A stretch of 64,000 nucleotides of DNA. It comes from Impatiens glandulifera (Eukaryota > Streptophyta > Magnoliopsida > Ericales > Balsaminaceae). Positions 1-12,720 of this stretch are shown here, one piece after another. Each line of letters starts with the position of its first letter. Position 1 is the first letter of the stretch. The notes under the pieces are model-generated. The model did no database searches. It was not told the DNA's origin and worked only from the letters and a program-made list of their open reading frames with translations. Location: NCBI RefSeq assembly GCF_907164915.1, contig NC_061864.1, positions 1,350,389 to 1,414,388 on the forward strand, written 5' to 3'. The position numbers and the translations under genes were made by a program.

Positions 1-560
1 ACAATGAAATACAAATCTAGGTCACCAACAAAACCCTAGGAAACTCATTAAAAAACCTATCATGTAAACTAGATCTAACAATCTAACACGTGAAACAAAA
101 TATGAATACAATACTAACATTTCTGATTGAAGCATATGTTGCTGGATATAATAACAAGAAATGGTCTATAACAGATCTAAACACCTAGAAATGGAGAAAA
201 ATAGGTACTGCATACGAAATCATTTGATAATGAGCAGATAAGATCTACAGATGGAAGGAAATAGACGAGATCCTTTCAAAAGCGGAAAAATTCAACACCT
301 GAGGATGAATCTCGCGAAGAACCACCTCCCTAACCCCAAAAAATGGGGAAGGGGGAGGATGAAAAAGAATCTCAGTCAAAAAAATCTGGATTCAGAACTA
401 AAGAACATAGAACGAGAATCAAATAGAAATGAGCTCGATAGAATACCGATCCACACAGACCGCCGTCAGGAAGATGGCATCCGTCGGTTTCGGATCGTGG
501 CGGGGATTCGTGGAGCTGGTTAGACCATCAACAACAATGGAAGAAAGAGGAGAGAGAAAC
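1..560 (-). other. Probable 5' leader and first intron of a minus-strand gene leaving the window
   Basis: This stretch is richer in G+C than the DNA to its right (about 570-1900). Read on the minus strand it starts with a CT-rich tract near 560-530, a typical plant 5' leader, then runs into T-rich, intron-like DNA toward position 1. The open frame on the plus strand here (251-523) is rich in K, R and N, matches no family I know, and looks like the antisense of this leader. No coding exon of the minus-strand gene is visible, so its product is unknown. The call rests on base composition only. Confidence 0.35.
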
Positions 561-1880
561 CCCAAATGAGCGTTTTTTTCGGTAATTGTCTTTATTAATA
601 TAAAATCATTCTTATAAAATAATTCATTACTCTTATAATTTTATATTTATAAATATAACTGATATTTTTGTACATTTCCAATACGATAAGTGAGTAAAAA
701 GTAAAAATTTGTATTAAATACTTCAAACAGTTAAAATTTGGTATTTTTGTACTATTCTAACAAGTAATGTTTATATAAAAAGGAAGGAAATATATCCTCT
801 TCAAGTGAGTATTCAATTTAAGTAACTTTAAATTAAAACAAAATATAGAAGTAGTTAAAATATCAAATATAGTAGTGTGTTTACTTGGGTAAAAAGAAAC
901 CAATAACTTAGCATTGAATATTAAGTCTAATAAGTATCTCTTGAGTTTATTATGTAATAACTTACCATTAATAGTAAGTTGTTTTTAAACATTTAATACA
1001 ATTGGTGTTAAAAAGAGTTAAATAGGAATTTAATATGTAATATAGTAATTGGTGTTTTCCAAAGGGTGTCAACAAGGTAAGTAATATTATAATGTAGTTG
1101 AATAAATTATATTATCCTGATCCTTAAAGTACAACTAAGTTTAAATATATTTACAAAAGTGAAATAGTCAAATAGATTAAATTGTATTAAGTTGGTGAAA
1201 ATAATAAAATATATGTTAATGTTTAATAAAAAATACAATTAGTCACGAATATTAATTACTGTACAGTTTTCTAATTAAAATGTTTTGATACATATTATTG
1301 TTTAATTCATGATATTTTAAGTCTTAGTGTTGAACTATTTATCTTTGTTAATGAGATTTATTTTATTTTTGTGAATTAAATAGATTAATGAAATTAATAT
1401 ATATATTTTTTTAATAAAACTCATGTCAACCTTATGTTTGGTTTCCTAAGAATGACAATTTCTGATCAGGTTTAGGCTGACAGATTCTATTGGTCAACCA
1501 ATTGAAATAATTTAAACATCATTGTTAAATATTAAATAATTTAGGTAAAAATCTATAATCTTAACATCTTTATACATATCTCTATTTAAAAATAAAATGA
1601 TGAGATAAACACAAAATAAAAATAAAGTTATATCATAAATTTATTTAAAAAAAAAACTACACACAAATGACTGAGTAGTTTTTTCGCTTATGATTCGTGT
1701 TTTTGTATCGGGTTCAAAATTACCGAATCTACAATTTACCTTTATATATAAATTGAGTTGACACGAAAATTTCGAACTCATATTAAGTTAATGGATTATC
1801 TCAATGGGTTTAGACTTTAGACCCCTATTATATTTAAATTACCAGAAGATATTGACATGACCCAAACCGATATTCTTTAC
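561..1880. other. AT-rich intergenic DNA
   Basis: No coding exon, RNA gene or clear repeat was recognised. The stretch separates the divergent leader on the left from the haspin promoter on the right. Confidence 0.6.
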
Positions 1881-1885
1881 TTTCA

Positions 1886-1927
1886 AAGCCCAAGAGGCCC
1901 AATTCCCGGTCCATTCCCTTTTCGCGC
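1886..1927 (+). promoter_or_regulatory. Haspin proximal promoter with E2F-type site and GGCCCA elements
   Basis: TTTCGCGC lies at 1920-1927, about 90 bp before the haspin ATG, and matches the canonical E2F consensus. A GGCCCA (site II/TCP-type) motif lies at 1896-1901 and a GCCCA at about 1888-1892. Such elements are common in promoters of plant cell-cycle genes. The motifs are seen directly; the role in S-G2/M expression is inferred from the function of haspin. Confidence 0.5.
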
Positions 1928-2015
1928 TTCAATGTCGGTGAATCACATTTCAAAAGTTCTTCGTCTTCTTCAACGCTTGACAACACTGTAGCTGTTCTTC
2001 CGATCAAGTAATACG

Positions 2016-5000
2016 ATGGCGTCTAAATCAGGTCTAGATTCTCTCTGGAATACATTTATCTCAGAATTCCGTCAATTTTAACTGCAAATCTCATTCTTGC
2101 AATTTTGTTCAGGTGCCGATCTCTGGTCGGAACTGATAGCATCCGAAAGAGGCGAAGATCATTTCATGGAAGAAAATCAGGAAGAGCCACAAATTGAAGT
2201 TGTTTACAGGCGGAAGCAAGTTGATATCCCTATACCTAATGATAATTCTAAGTACGTTCTTATATTTATTTTTTTCATCTAATTTGTTTTACATTTTCTT
2301 TAATCTCTTTGAGCCTGTGTTCATCTTTTGAGATACTGAATGACTTAAATTTGTAGGAGGCAGTCCAATCCCATTAATCAAGGGAGGGTAAGTTTCATTG
2401 TCGTTAAGCGAAACAGCAGGAATCGTTCTCTTTCAATCAGGTTTCCTTCTTCACTGTAACTTCAACATTAAACAACCTTTCACACTATAATGCTATAGAA
2501 AATCATCTTTAGGAATTGGAACAGCAGTAGTCTAGATGTATTATTATACTGCAGATTTTACACAACCATCTACATTACAGTTGAGATGTTAATGTAACTA
2601 TAGAAAGTTTACAATTTGAATGATTTTCTATCAAACAGTGTTGAATTATCACTTCATCTTCGATTGATGCAATTTTGTGTTAGCTTTATTTACACTCAAC
2701 AGGTTAATGTTGTCAGTGTCAGTTTTTACCTATTATCACACTCAATGTCTTTTAAATATCTGAATTTTGTTATGTAAACTTCAACTCACTATCATATTAT
2801 TTTCTACACAGAGGAAGGACAAGCATTGCGGTTGCTGCTTGTGCAGATTACAATCAACCAAGAGAGAAGCCAAAAAGAAAGAACAAACCTCCTATTCCAA
2901 GAGTAATTTTCTGATATTCCTATCCTTACTGCTGCTCTTTACCTGCTCCATCCTATCCTTACTGCTGCTCAGTACCTACTCCTTAGGGTAATGATACAAG
3001 TGAAAGAATATTAGGGTTATTGATAGAGTAGTATAAATAGAATATTGGTTGTTTTAGAAATGATATGATTTATTTGAAATTTTTTGTTAGAAATTCTCTC
3101 TCTTCCTTATTGTATTCTCCCTATCAAAAATTAGGGTTCTTTCTCCCTTTATTCCTCATTCTATCCTTTTATATTCAAGATTTATACCTAATTCCATTAT
3201 AAGGTATATCATATTCTTAGCTTCCAAGCATACATTTCAGTCATGAAGGTCTCTCTACCAGCATTTTGAAAAAATAAATTGAATTTATAAAACTACAATT
3301 AGCATTGTATGAGAAATCAAGATTATTACTTTCTTCATACAGGGGAAAACAGTACAAGCACCGACTTATGAAAAGGAACAGGCCTACTTTCAAGAGGTTG
3401 ATGCATTTGAACTTTTGGAAGAAAGTCCATCTCCAAATAACTCTAAGACTTGGAATTCTAGTGTCCCAAGTAAAGATATCACAATACCACCTTTGGCTGC
3501 AGCACTTCAGAGATGGCTAATTTCTAAGAGACGAGAAAGAAGTTGTGTTCCTTATGCTTCACTGTCGAAGATACTACATACTCCTTTTATATCGTGTAAC
3601 CGTATTGACGAACACCTTCCATACTCTCCAATACATAAGACCCCCCTTTCAAAATCATTCATGTATAGCAGATTCAATGCTGATGGTTCACAAAAAAGTG
3701 ACAATGAAGAAAACCAATTTATAATTGAGGAGGATTGTGAAGACATCAACATTAGGGTGCAGAAAGTCTCTCTAACATCCAGCCTCAGTTCACTACTAGA
3801 TGCTGGTGAATGGGATGCATTTAAATCTCTCTTGGCAGTTTGTGAGCAGTCAGCTCCTTCAACACTGTTAGAAGTGTTCTCTAAACATTGGTATGTGAAA
3901 GCTTTTTATTTATTTATTATTATTTTATGAATCTAATCATGATCCAATCTACTATTATTTTTTAAACAGTCTTCCAGAGAGCATTGTAAAGATTGGTGAA
4001 GGTACTTATGGAGAGGCTTTCAAGGCTGGGGAAACCGTTTGTAAACTTGTTCCATTTGATGGAGATTTACGAGTGAATGGAGAAATTCAAAAGGTAATAA
4101 TCACAATAATGTTCATGCATGAGCTAACTACAATTTTTAGTTAACAATGTCTTTGATATTCAGAGAGCACATGAATTACTTGGGGAGGTTATACTCTCCC
4201 GGACTCTTAATCACTTGAGGGAAGAGGAAGATGAAAGTCGTTCTTACAATTCATGTCCAACTTTCATAAGGACTCTTGAGTAAGTTTGTTATATAGGACG
4301 TTGCTTTTCCTCTAACTTTAAGAGGTTATCCAATTTAACTTGTATATTCCATGTATAATAATAGATTAAGCATATGCCAAGGTGTGTACGATGCTGCCCT
4401 GGTAACTGCTTGGGAAGATTGGGATGGGAAGAATGGTTCGGAGAATGATCATCCAAAGGCATTTACAGAGCAGCAGCATTATGTAATGTTTGTCCTCGAA
4501 AATGGAGGCCAAGATTTGGAAAGTTTTGTGCTGATGAACATTGAAGAAGCAACGAGTTTATTGGTTCAGGTTATGCTCTACTACTTAATTTGCATATCTT
4601 CTATTAGCATGTTATTGTAATCTCATAATATAATGTCACAGGTCACAATTGGCTTAGCTGTAGCAGAAGTTGCTTATGAATTTGAACATCGGGACCTCCA
4701 CTGGTCTGTTTAACGCGAAATCCATTGCTTTCGTTTTTGGTTCATCGTGTCCTTTCACTAACAAGTATAAATATCTTTTTTTAGGGGGAATATTCTGTTA
4801 AGAAGGAGCGATTGTCCAACGCTGCGGTTCAATCTCGAAGGAAAGCAGAATTCCATTGCAACTAGTGGGATTTTGGTGTCCATTATTGATTTCACACTCT
4901 CGAGGATAAACACTGGTTAGTTGTCATAATAAAATTTTGAAGCAATGCCATTATTATTATCATAAGAACTGGAACTGGATTTATATATCTACAGGTGAAG

Positions 5001-5535
5001 ATATCCTTTTCCTAGACCTATCTTCAGATCCAGAGCTTTTCCAAGGTCCAAAAGGCGACAGACAAGTAAGATCCACTATTTTAGCAAAATATAAATGAAA
5101 AAACTATCTGATGATGTTTTTTTTTTGTACAACTTTTATAGTCGGATACTTATCGGGGAATGAGAGACGTCACCCAGGATTGTTGGGAAGGAAGGTAAGC
5201 TTGCTTGTTACTTCCTTTGTTTTATTTGCGACACTCGAAAATGACAGTTTGAGGATCATGCAGCTTTCCAAAGACCAATGTATTATGGTTGCAGTATTTG
5301 GTGGATATTTTGCTTCTCAAGAAATCATTTGTAAGTTTTAATTCTTGTTGTTTTCAATAATTCTCCGAATTCACAAATAAAAACACGTTTATTTGATTAA
5401 TAGGATCGGAGTACAAAGGACGAAAGAGAACTGCGATCATTGAAGAAGCGCATGAACAGTTATAATTCGGCTAGAGAAGCAGCCACGGATCCCCTTTTCC
5501 AAAATCTGTTAATGTATCAAATTCAAGCCACATGA
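2016..5535 (+). CDS. HASPIN: Haspin serine/threonine kinase (histone H3 Thr3 kinase)
   Basis: Fourteen coding exons: 2016-2031, 2113-2251, 2357-2440, 2812-2902, 3343-3890, 3970-4093, 4164-4279, 4365-4569, 4642-4703, 4785-4915, 4995-5065, 5142-5194, 5264-5330, 5404-5535. All phases agree and give 612 aa, near the plant haspin length. The N-terminal half is divergent. The C-terminal kinase domain shows the glycine loop KIGEGTYGEAF, the Lys of VCKLVPFDGD, catalytic HRDLHWGN (split over the exon 9/10 junction) and IIDFTLSRI, where haspins carry DFT instead of DFG. The end has the family blocks NVLWLQYLVDIL and TKDERELRSLKKRM. Haspin phosphorylates histone H3 Thr3 in mitosis and helps place the Aurora/chromosomal passenger complex and guide cell division. 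The start is the ATG of a 16-nt coding exon; the family's N-termini vary, so this start is less certain than the kinase domain. Confidence 0.93.
2923..2990. repeat. Short direct duplication inside a haspin intron
   Basis: A block containing TCCTATCCTTACTGCTGCTC occurs twice, about 35 bp apart, in the 440-bp intron between exons 4 and 5. It looks like a recent local tandem duplication without coding effect. Confidence 0.6.
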
Positions 5536-7130
5536 ATATAATCTGATTAATCAGTATTGTAAAGTATTTGGATAAGAAGGATCTTTCTTCATCCTAATCT
5601 GTGTAATAACCCATCACAACTTCAGTCAATCCTTAAGGAGCAAGCATTAAATCTTTTGTTTATTTAAATGTATCACCGCCACCTTTAATTAAAAAACTTT
5701 TTTTTGACTTGTGGGGTTTTATATGGAAATAATATATATTTGGATAAGTTTAGAAAGATTTGATTTACAAATATGGACTCACATCAAAATAGTGTTTTGA
5801 AACGAATTCATTAATATACTTTTATTTACTTTAAAGAAGAAGATAAAAGACCTTTACAGTGGTACTTAATAAAAAATGGCACTAGTAGTGTGAGTCAGGG
5901 CAAGTGCTTTATGATGCATAAAGATGTAATAAGGCCACTTCTTAATTAATACACACATGACTTTGGTCCCATCTTTTTTGTTTATATGCCAATTTGGAAA
6001 CTTATATGATCACATACCTCATCCGAATTTTGTATGTTGATTTTGTTTTTCGTGAGGTTTCAAATGTCGAAAACTTGTTGGGTTAGTGTTAATCGTTGGA
6101 TCATCTTGCAAATTATTGAAATGAGAAATTGCATTATTATGTTTGAAAATGTTATTAAACAAAAAAGTAAAGAAAATATGGCAGACGGCAGGAGAATGGA
6201 GATGCATGTTTCGTGGATTGGATTGGATTTGGTGGGTTTGCTTTTGATTATTGTATTAGTAGATTGGCTCTTCAAGTGAAGATAGCTGGCCTCCATAATC
6301 CAATGCATAGAGTTTTATTTAGAATAATCTAACATATAATTTTGTTGGTACTAACAAATTATTATTATAATTATTATAATTGTGTGTTGTTTGAATTATC
6401 AGAGCATGAGTTAGTAAAAGATATTAATATATAATAATAAAATATAGAGATTAGTTTAAATTATTTAAATAATCAAAACACCTTATATATTCCATCATAT
6501 TTCATTTCAACAATTCATTCACCTAATTATTCAATCAAAATACTAAAATACAATTATTTTATAATAAAATTAAATTTAAATAAAAACATCATAATAATTC
6601 TACCAATTAAAAACTCAAATAACTAAAAAAAACTAATAAAATTTTCAAATAAGCTTCTTCTCTAAGGAAATTAAAGGGAAATTTCTGAAATGACAGTACT
6701 AAATAATTGAATTACATCTTAATATCTTATCTTTTCCTGAAAGGAAGATGACATAACATGAAGCCTTGTTAATTGTTTAATGATATTATTATTAAACCCA
6801 TCATCATCATCTTCTTCTCTGCAGTCTTGTTTCTCTGAAAGAAAGAAAGAAAGAAAGAAGAAAAAGCAATTCCAATTCTACTTTATTTATTATACAGACA
6901 GAATTACTGACATGCATGTGGTTTGTCACCATTTGAGATTCAAATAAAGGCAATACCAGAAGATTCTTTCAAACTGTTCTCATAAGATCATTTCAAATTA
7001 CCTTTCTTCATCACCAACACGTATTACCATCCATTACTTTTTACCCAGTTCCCATTTCTTCTTCTTCTTCTTCTTTTAAGCACACTCCCATTCTCATTTT
7101 CCCCTTCAAATTCCATTTCCAAATCTTATA
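5536..7130. other. Intergenic region between haspin and the X8 protein gene
   Basis: AT-rich DNA. Open frames on both strands near 6019-6308 overlap one another, show no family motif and have no splice context. A GAAA-repeat tract lies near 6838-6860 and a CTT-rich pyrimidine tract near 7060-7076, probably in the 5' leader of the next gene. Confidence 0.55.
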
Positions 7131-8325
7131 ATGTCTCAACCCTTCTTCTTCTTCCACCTTTCCTTCTTCCTCTTCTTCTCCATCTGCTTCTCTTATGAAG
7201 AAGAAATGCTTAATCTTACAAAACGCGACATAATCTATCCACCCATTGACAATTACCCAGCTTCACCAGTTACATTCCCACCTGATACTGATCCAACAAC
7301 AACTATTCCCACTCCAACCATAGTCAATGTCCCATCAACCAATCCAATCATCGACCAGCCACCCACAATTCCAGTCAACGTTCCATCCACCACCCTACCA
7401 CCATTAACACCCATAATTACGAATCCAGTCACCTCCCCTGGTGCAGTTCCAGGTGCTCAACCGGTGACCAATCCTGTCACAACCTATCCTATTCCCTCAA
7501 CAGGAGTTCCCGTCACCACTCCGGTCACGACCCCATCGGGGATGCTAGCTGGGCAGAGCTGGTGTGTGGCCAAAAGTGATGTAACGGAAGCTGCATTGCA
7601 ATCGGCTATTGATTATGCTTGTGGAATAGGTGGTGCGGATTGCTCTGCTATTCAACAAGGGGCTAGCTGTTATAATCCAAATACTCTTCAGTATCATGCT
7701 TCATATGCTTTCAATAGTTATTATCAGAAGAACCCATTTCTAACTAGCTGTGATTTCGGAGGAACTGCAATCACAACCTCTGCAAACCCTAGTAAGCAAA
7801 TTTATTTAATTTAAATAAATAAAATCTCTGAAATCACTGAAATCTCAAAATCTAATTAGGTACGGGAACCTGCGTATTTCCAGCAGCATCATCGTCGTCT
7901 TCTTCAATTTCTTCACCTGCCATGGGAACACCAACAACATCATCATCAACGACAACAACAACAACAACAGGCGTAGCAAGTCCCAGGTATATTACTCGAA
8001 ATCAATGAGTGGAAAAGTTCATCAAATCCTGTTTACCTGTTTTAGACGATGAAATTACACCTGATAGCAGTTTTATCTCTTCAACCGTTTCCACAGCACT
8101 ACTGTTTATCCTCCTCCTACAGTGGTGAATACGAGCTACCCGGGTTTAGGCATCGGCGGCGGTGGTGGCGGCGATTCAATTTTAGGTACTCCTTCATTAT
8201 TTCCAGGTGAAAGCCCTCCTCCGATTGCCAACGACTCGTCTATCTCTATGGCGGTTGGATTTCGACCTTGTATTGGCAGCATCATTTTGGTAACTGCTAT
8301 TGTGAGTCGAAGATTGGGCATTTGA
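7131..8325 (+). CDS. X8 (CBM43) domain, probable GPI-anchored callose-binding protein
   Basis: Three exons, 7131-7791, 7860-7986 and 8097-8325, give 338 aa. The N-terminus is a hydrophobic, Phe-rich signal peptide. About residues 35-140 form a long Pro/Thr/Val-rich spacer with repeated PVT and VPST units. The X8 domain follows (about residues 143-230), starting at SWCVAKSDV and holding the six expected Cys, the last in TGTCVF encoded by exon 2. A Ser/Thr-rich stretch, a Gly-rich run and a short hydrophobic C-terminal tail (ending about SIILVTAIVSRRLGI) suggest GPI anchoring. Proteins of this plan bind beta-1,3-glucan and many, such as PDCBs, sit at plasmodesmata or in the wall. It has no glucanase catalytic domain. 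Membership of the X8 family is certain; plasmodesmal location is inferred. The basic tail end is unusual for a GPI signal. Confidence 0.88.
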
Positions 8326-9692
8326 TGAGAGAAACGGGGAGCATGAAGAAGAAGAAGAAGAATGTGGAAATTTTTGTACAAATGGGTCTCCTTTGAGGGA
8401 CGAAGTAGTAACCCTAGCTAGCTAGCGAGCGGGATGAGAAATCTTGCATGAATTATGTTTTACAGATTTACGAGGTTTAATTAACTAGTTACACGAATTA
8501 GATTATTATGAACGGATATCCTTCATAAATCTCGTCATACATTAATTAATTAGTTTTATTATTAGGTTGGTTGGTCAGTTGAATGAAATATGTTCTTCAT
8601 AAATCTCGTCATACATTAATTAATTAGTTATTTAATATATTATAGGACCAAGGTGGAGAATGAACAAAATATCCCCAATCATGATCATTTTAATTTGAAT
8701 GGATTCCGTTATTCTGTGGTGGGGGTAAATATTGGGGAATAATATAATAGACAACAAAAAAAAATAATAATATGTTTATCCTTGTAAAATGTTATTTTAA
8801 ATAAAATATTTTATAATATAAATAGTTTAAATGATGTTTTGTGTTTTAATATTTTGGCAAGATACACTGGCATTCATCCCTTGGACATTCATTTGAGAAT
8901 GAAAATTGAAGGTTGATATAAAAATGACATAATGTTAAACCAAGGTAAGTTTGATAATGTAATTGGAATTTCTAGGTCATTTTTGAATATATGTGCTTTA
9001 AGAGCAGTTCATTTTGTAAAGGAGAATAAAAGGCCTACATTGGATAGAGGAGACAAAACTCGACCAACATTTCTTCGACCTGCTTACTTAAGATGAAACA
9101 ACAAATTATCGTCGGCAAGTACACAAGTTAGGACAACTCATTTAATAAAAATCTTAAGTTGATTAGTTAAATATATTAATTGTTTTAATATAAAATTGTA
9201 TAATATAGTAATTTAAGACATAAAATATAATTTTTTATTATGTTATACACGAAGATTATGAAAAATTACTATTTAAAGGGAGAAGAGAACTATAGAGTAA
9301 ATGTAAAAAAATCATTTGTGCTTTTATCGCTAAAGTATAAGTCTCCATAATTTATATTCATATGTAATACTCTTTATGTGGTATGAATAAATATACTATA
9401 ACATATTTTTATATGCTAGACAATTTTACCAAGTACTAATCATATTTATAATTTATTTTATTACACAATGTCTATGAAACCTTTACAGACAACTTTGAGT
9501 AATTTCTAATAATTTGGAAAAAAAAAAAAGAAAGAAATCCAATATCTATAAAAGATATCCTTATAGTCTAATATACAACTGTTTTACTTTTAAATTAAGA
9601 CTTGCATATATTAGAATTCTAACCTAAGAATATATTATTATTAGCCCAGTTCCCCTAACCTAATGCATTAGCCCATTAGAAGTAGTACAGTT
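8326..9692. other. Intergenic region between convergent X8 and NEAP genes
   Basis: AT-rich DNA between two convergent 3' ends. Apart from the 36-bp direct repeat at 8519-8630, no coding or RNA feature was recognised. Confidence 0.55.
8519..8630. repeat. 36-bp direct repeat, 74 bp apart
   Basis: The block starting CTTCATAAATCTCGTCATAC occurs at 8521 and again at 8595, each followed by ATTAATTAATTAGTT. It lies just beyond the X8 gene, possibly in its 3' UTR. Confidence 0.75.
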
Positions 9693-10929
9693 TTACCTCT
9701 TTGAAAACAACACCAAGACCAACATCGACATCGAAACCACAATCTTGAAACCAGAGGTTTCCCATATATTATTATTGTTCTTCTCGTTTCCAAAATTTTG
9801 CTTATTTGTGAATTGGTTCTGAAGTTCTTTAATCAATGTGTCCCTCCGTTCTCCCATCTAACAACAATACAAAGAGTAGTTAGAATTGAGAATTCAACAC
9901 TGGTTATCGAATTAACCCGAGATCAAATCAGGCCTGGACAGCTCACCCTTTGGAGCTTTCGTGTCTGAGAACGCGCTTCCTGAAGACAGAATTCCAACTT
10001 CAATACCTTCTTTTTCAATTCTCGATCAGTTCTCCTATGCTTTTCCAACTATTATAAAAAACCAAAACCAAAATGTCACAACATTTCATACAAAAGGAAC
10101 AAGGAAATCAACATAAAGGGAGAAAAAAGTAACCTGAGACTCGAGGTCTTTGATTTTCAGTTTCCAATGGGCAGACATGATCCTTATTTCATCTCTCAAT
10201 TTGGTCATCTCTTCTTCTTTGAAGATAAGAAGCTTATTAATCTTCTCATAACTATTTGGAGAAACCTCATCTAACACATTGTCCTTAAGTTTGATTTGCA
10301 TAGATTCCCTTAAACAGAGATCTTTCTGCAGAAGATCTAATTGCTCACTTATCCTGTTTACATGAATCTCCTGCTCTCTTATTGAATTATTCTTCTGATC
10401 CCAATCTATAAGCAACGTGGAGCATTGAAGCTGTGCAGAATGCGCTAAAGCAGCACTTGCATCTGCAGATATTGTGGTTGCTGAAAGCTGTGATCTTAGA
10501 TCATCCAACTCCTTCACAAGCTGTGCATAATAGTAATTGAATTATAAAAGCAATCAGGAAATCAGTAATTGAATTCAGTACCTTTTCAGACATACAATCT
10601 GATGCTTTAAGCTGCCCATTTTTCGCCTCTAAGCAGTTGAGCAATTCAGTCTTCTTCTCTTCCATCTGTTTGGCTTTAATCTCTGCCTCCTGTTAAAAGC
10701 ACAAACACACATATCAAACAATTTTACAAGTAGAGGAGTCATATGCACGATCTACATTATATTGTATACATGCCTGTTTCAATACGATTTCGCGAGCAAA
10801 CGATTGCTCACTTGAAGCAAGACGAATGCGAACATCTTTAAGCTCCTCCGCAAGCGACACCACATTCTTTCGGAAATTCTGCTTCTTCTCGCTTAGATCT
10901 TTCAGCAACGGATCAATATCTCTCAACAT
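9693..10929 (-). CDS. NEAP: Nuclear envelope-associated protein (NEAP-like), coiled coil with C-terminal membrane anchor
   Basis: Minus-strand exons 10774-10929, 10582-10689, 10134-10520, 9947-10048 and 9693-9857 give 305 aa. Nearly the whole protein is predicted coiled coil: [20 protein letters not shown] near the start, then [42 protein letters not shown] and [16 protein letters not shown] hydrophobic segment ([17 protein letters not shown]) ends the protein, as in plant NEAPs, which sit at the inner nuclear membrane and link chromatin, lamina-like proteins and SUN proteins. The first intron (10690-10773) has a GC donor, CAG|GCATGT; using the nearby GT instead brings a stop into frame, whereas GC-AG restores the family sequence [10 protein letters not shown]. 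Compared with the family as I recall it, a block of about 25-30 residues before LDEVSP is missing. The start is the first ATG after an in-frame stop at 10939-10941. Confidence 0.87.
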
Positions 10930-11480
10930 AGCATTCAATTAAACTAAGGCCCTTCTTCTACCTCAAATTGAATCCAGTTCTGAGGTCGTATTGCAATTCA
11001 TACATAAATCGACTCCTTGTCTTCCGGCATTCAATACCATACTAATCTGAAATTGCAATAAATTAGAGAGAAAGTTGAATCGACTTGCAGCAAAAACAAC
11101 AACCGATGACTAATCAATTATGTTCTAGATTCAGATGCGTATAAATGCATGAACACATAAAGCATACAAATGTAAACAGAAGAAGAAAGACAACTCACTT
11201 GTGCGCTACATTAAAGAAGAATGAGAAGATCTTGCTGAATTGTTACGAGAAATGACTCTGCCATCAAAGAATAAACCATAGATGAAATCGGAGTTTCGAT
11301 TGAATGCGTGTGTATAAGATGAACTGATCTGTGTTATATTATTGTAAGCACATACGAAGCCTTCGTCGTCTTCTTCGTCAGTTCAGTTGTGGTTCTGGTT
11401 CGGAGTTGCCTAGCCTCGGCTATTGTTATGACAAAACCCGAGCCTGAGATTTTACACCAGCGCGGCAAAATACAAAATTT
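10930..11480 (-). promoter_or_regulatory. Probable 5' UTR and promoter of the NEAP gene
   Basis: The base composition is less AT-rich than the DNA beyond it. Short purine-rich tracts and potential splice sites suggest a 5' UTR with an intron and a transcription start around 11350-11400. No exact start or core motif could be fixed. Confidence 0.3.
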
Positions 11481-12700
11481 GGGATGCTTTAAGATTGTCC
11501 ACGTAGACAGAAATTTGAATTCTCACTTCTCTTTTTTGCTTAGGTGGCAAGACATTTATGACTCACATCACTTTTTATTTTCAATCTTTACAACCAATAT
11601 TCAAATAAATTAATTATCCTAAGTCTCTCTTTAATGAACCATGTTGGAATTACATATTCAAATATGAACACAAGTTATGTGACAAGAAACATATCTTTCA
11701 CCAACTTAATTATTTTAAACTTTAGCATTAAAAGAATACTGTTAATATAAATAAGAATATAATAATTAATACTATGTTAAAATTTAATATGATTTTAATA
11801 GATAGAGAAACACCTTAATAAGTTAATGAATCACACATGGATATCATATACCAAAACCATATTTTTTTTTTGTGTGTGCAAAATTGAAAGTTAATTTGTC
11901 CATGACAAACAATCTCTTTAATTGAATTAATGTCGCTGAGATTAAAGAAGAGACACTACCTTAAAAATGTAAGGAATCAGATCGATAAATGAACACTTAA
12001 TTTTATGAATATAATTGACTAGAATATAAAAGGTAATTGTTGAGTCCATTTGAATGTGGGCTAGTATCCTTGTTAGGGAAAGAAGATTAATCTTGTTCAA
12101 TTTGGTAGGGGTAGGTGTCGGTTTGTTATGAACTATCAATTAACTTTGTACACTACAAACTCGTAGTTTTTTTTCTTTCTATTTTCATGTTTATTGAAAA
12201 ATATAACTTACCAAACCAAGAAAGATTTGTGCAAAATTTTAAATTAATTTTTCTGCGGCAAATAATTATTTATTCGAGTTTTTGAAAAAGAATGATTTCA
12301 TTGAGATTAAAGAAAGAGGAAATATCCTGTTAATTATCAGTTTTTTTTTCTATCTTTTGTTTATGAAAATATAAGTGCGTTAATTTTCTCTATATTTTTT
12401 TTTGTTTCTGGAAAAATATAACTTATCGAACCAAGAAAATTTTGTACAAAATTAATTTGTCCGCAACAAACAATCATTTAATCGAATTTTTGAAAAATTG
12501 TCTTTTGAAATTAAAGAAGAAACAAGAATTTGCAAAGAGGGTTAGAAAATAAAAGATAAAAAGACAAGAATTTTGGCTCAAGATGCTGGATTTAATTTAA
12601 TGATTCAGGTGACTTTCATTGTTTATTTAATCTGAAGATCTCAAGCTCTTTGTGGCTAACACAAACTGACAAGTCCAAATTTTACTTTGAAATAAAGTAA
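11481..12700. other. AT-rich intergenic DNA
   Basis: No gene recognised. Two related stretches near 12170-12300 and 12360-12490 share the sequences TAACTTA-CAAACCAAGAAA and GACAAACAAT-like blocks, so an old local duplication is likely. Confidence 0.45.
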
Positions 12701-12720
12701 TATCATGTCTTCATCGTCTG

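Noticed and set aside
251..523. Plus-strand 90-aa frame at the left end
   Set aside because: Low-complexity Lys/Arg/Asn composition, no family, and it overlaps a stretch that looks like the leader of a minus-strand gene.
5111..5341. Plus-strand 76-aa frame
   Set aside because: It runs through a haspin intron; correct splicing at 5194/5264 and 5330/5404 restores the conserved kinase C-terminus.
8136..8381. Minus-strand 81-aa frame opposite the X8 gene
   Set aside because: Antisense shadow of the Gly/Pro-rich third exon.
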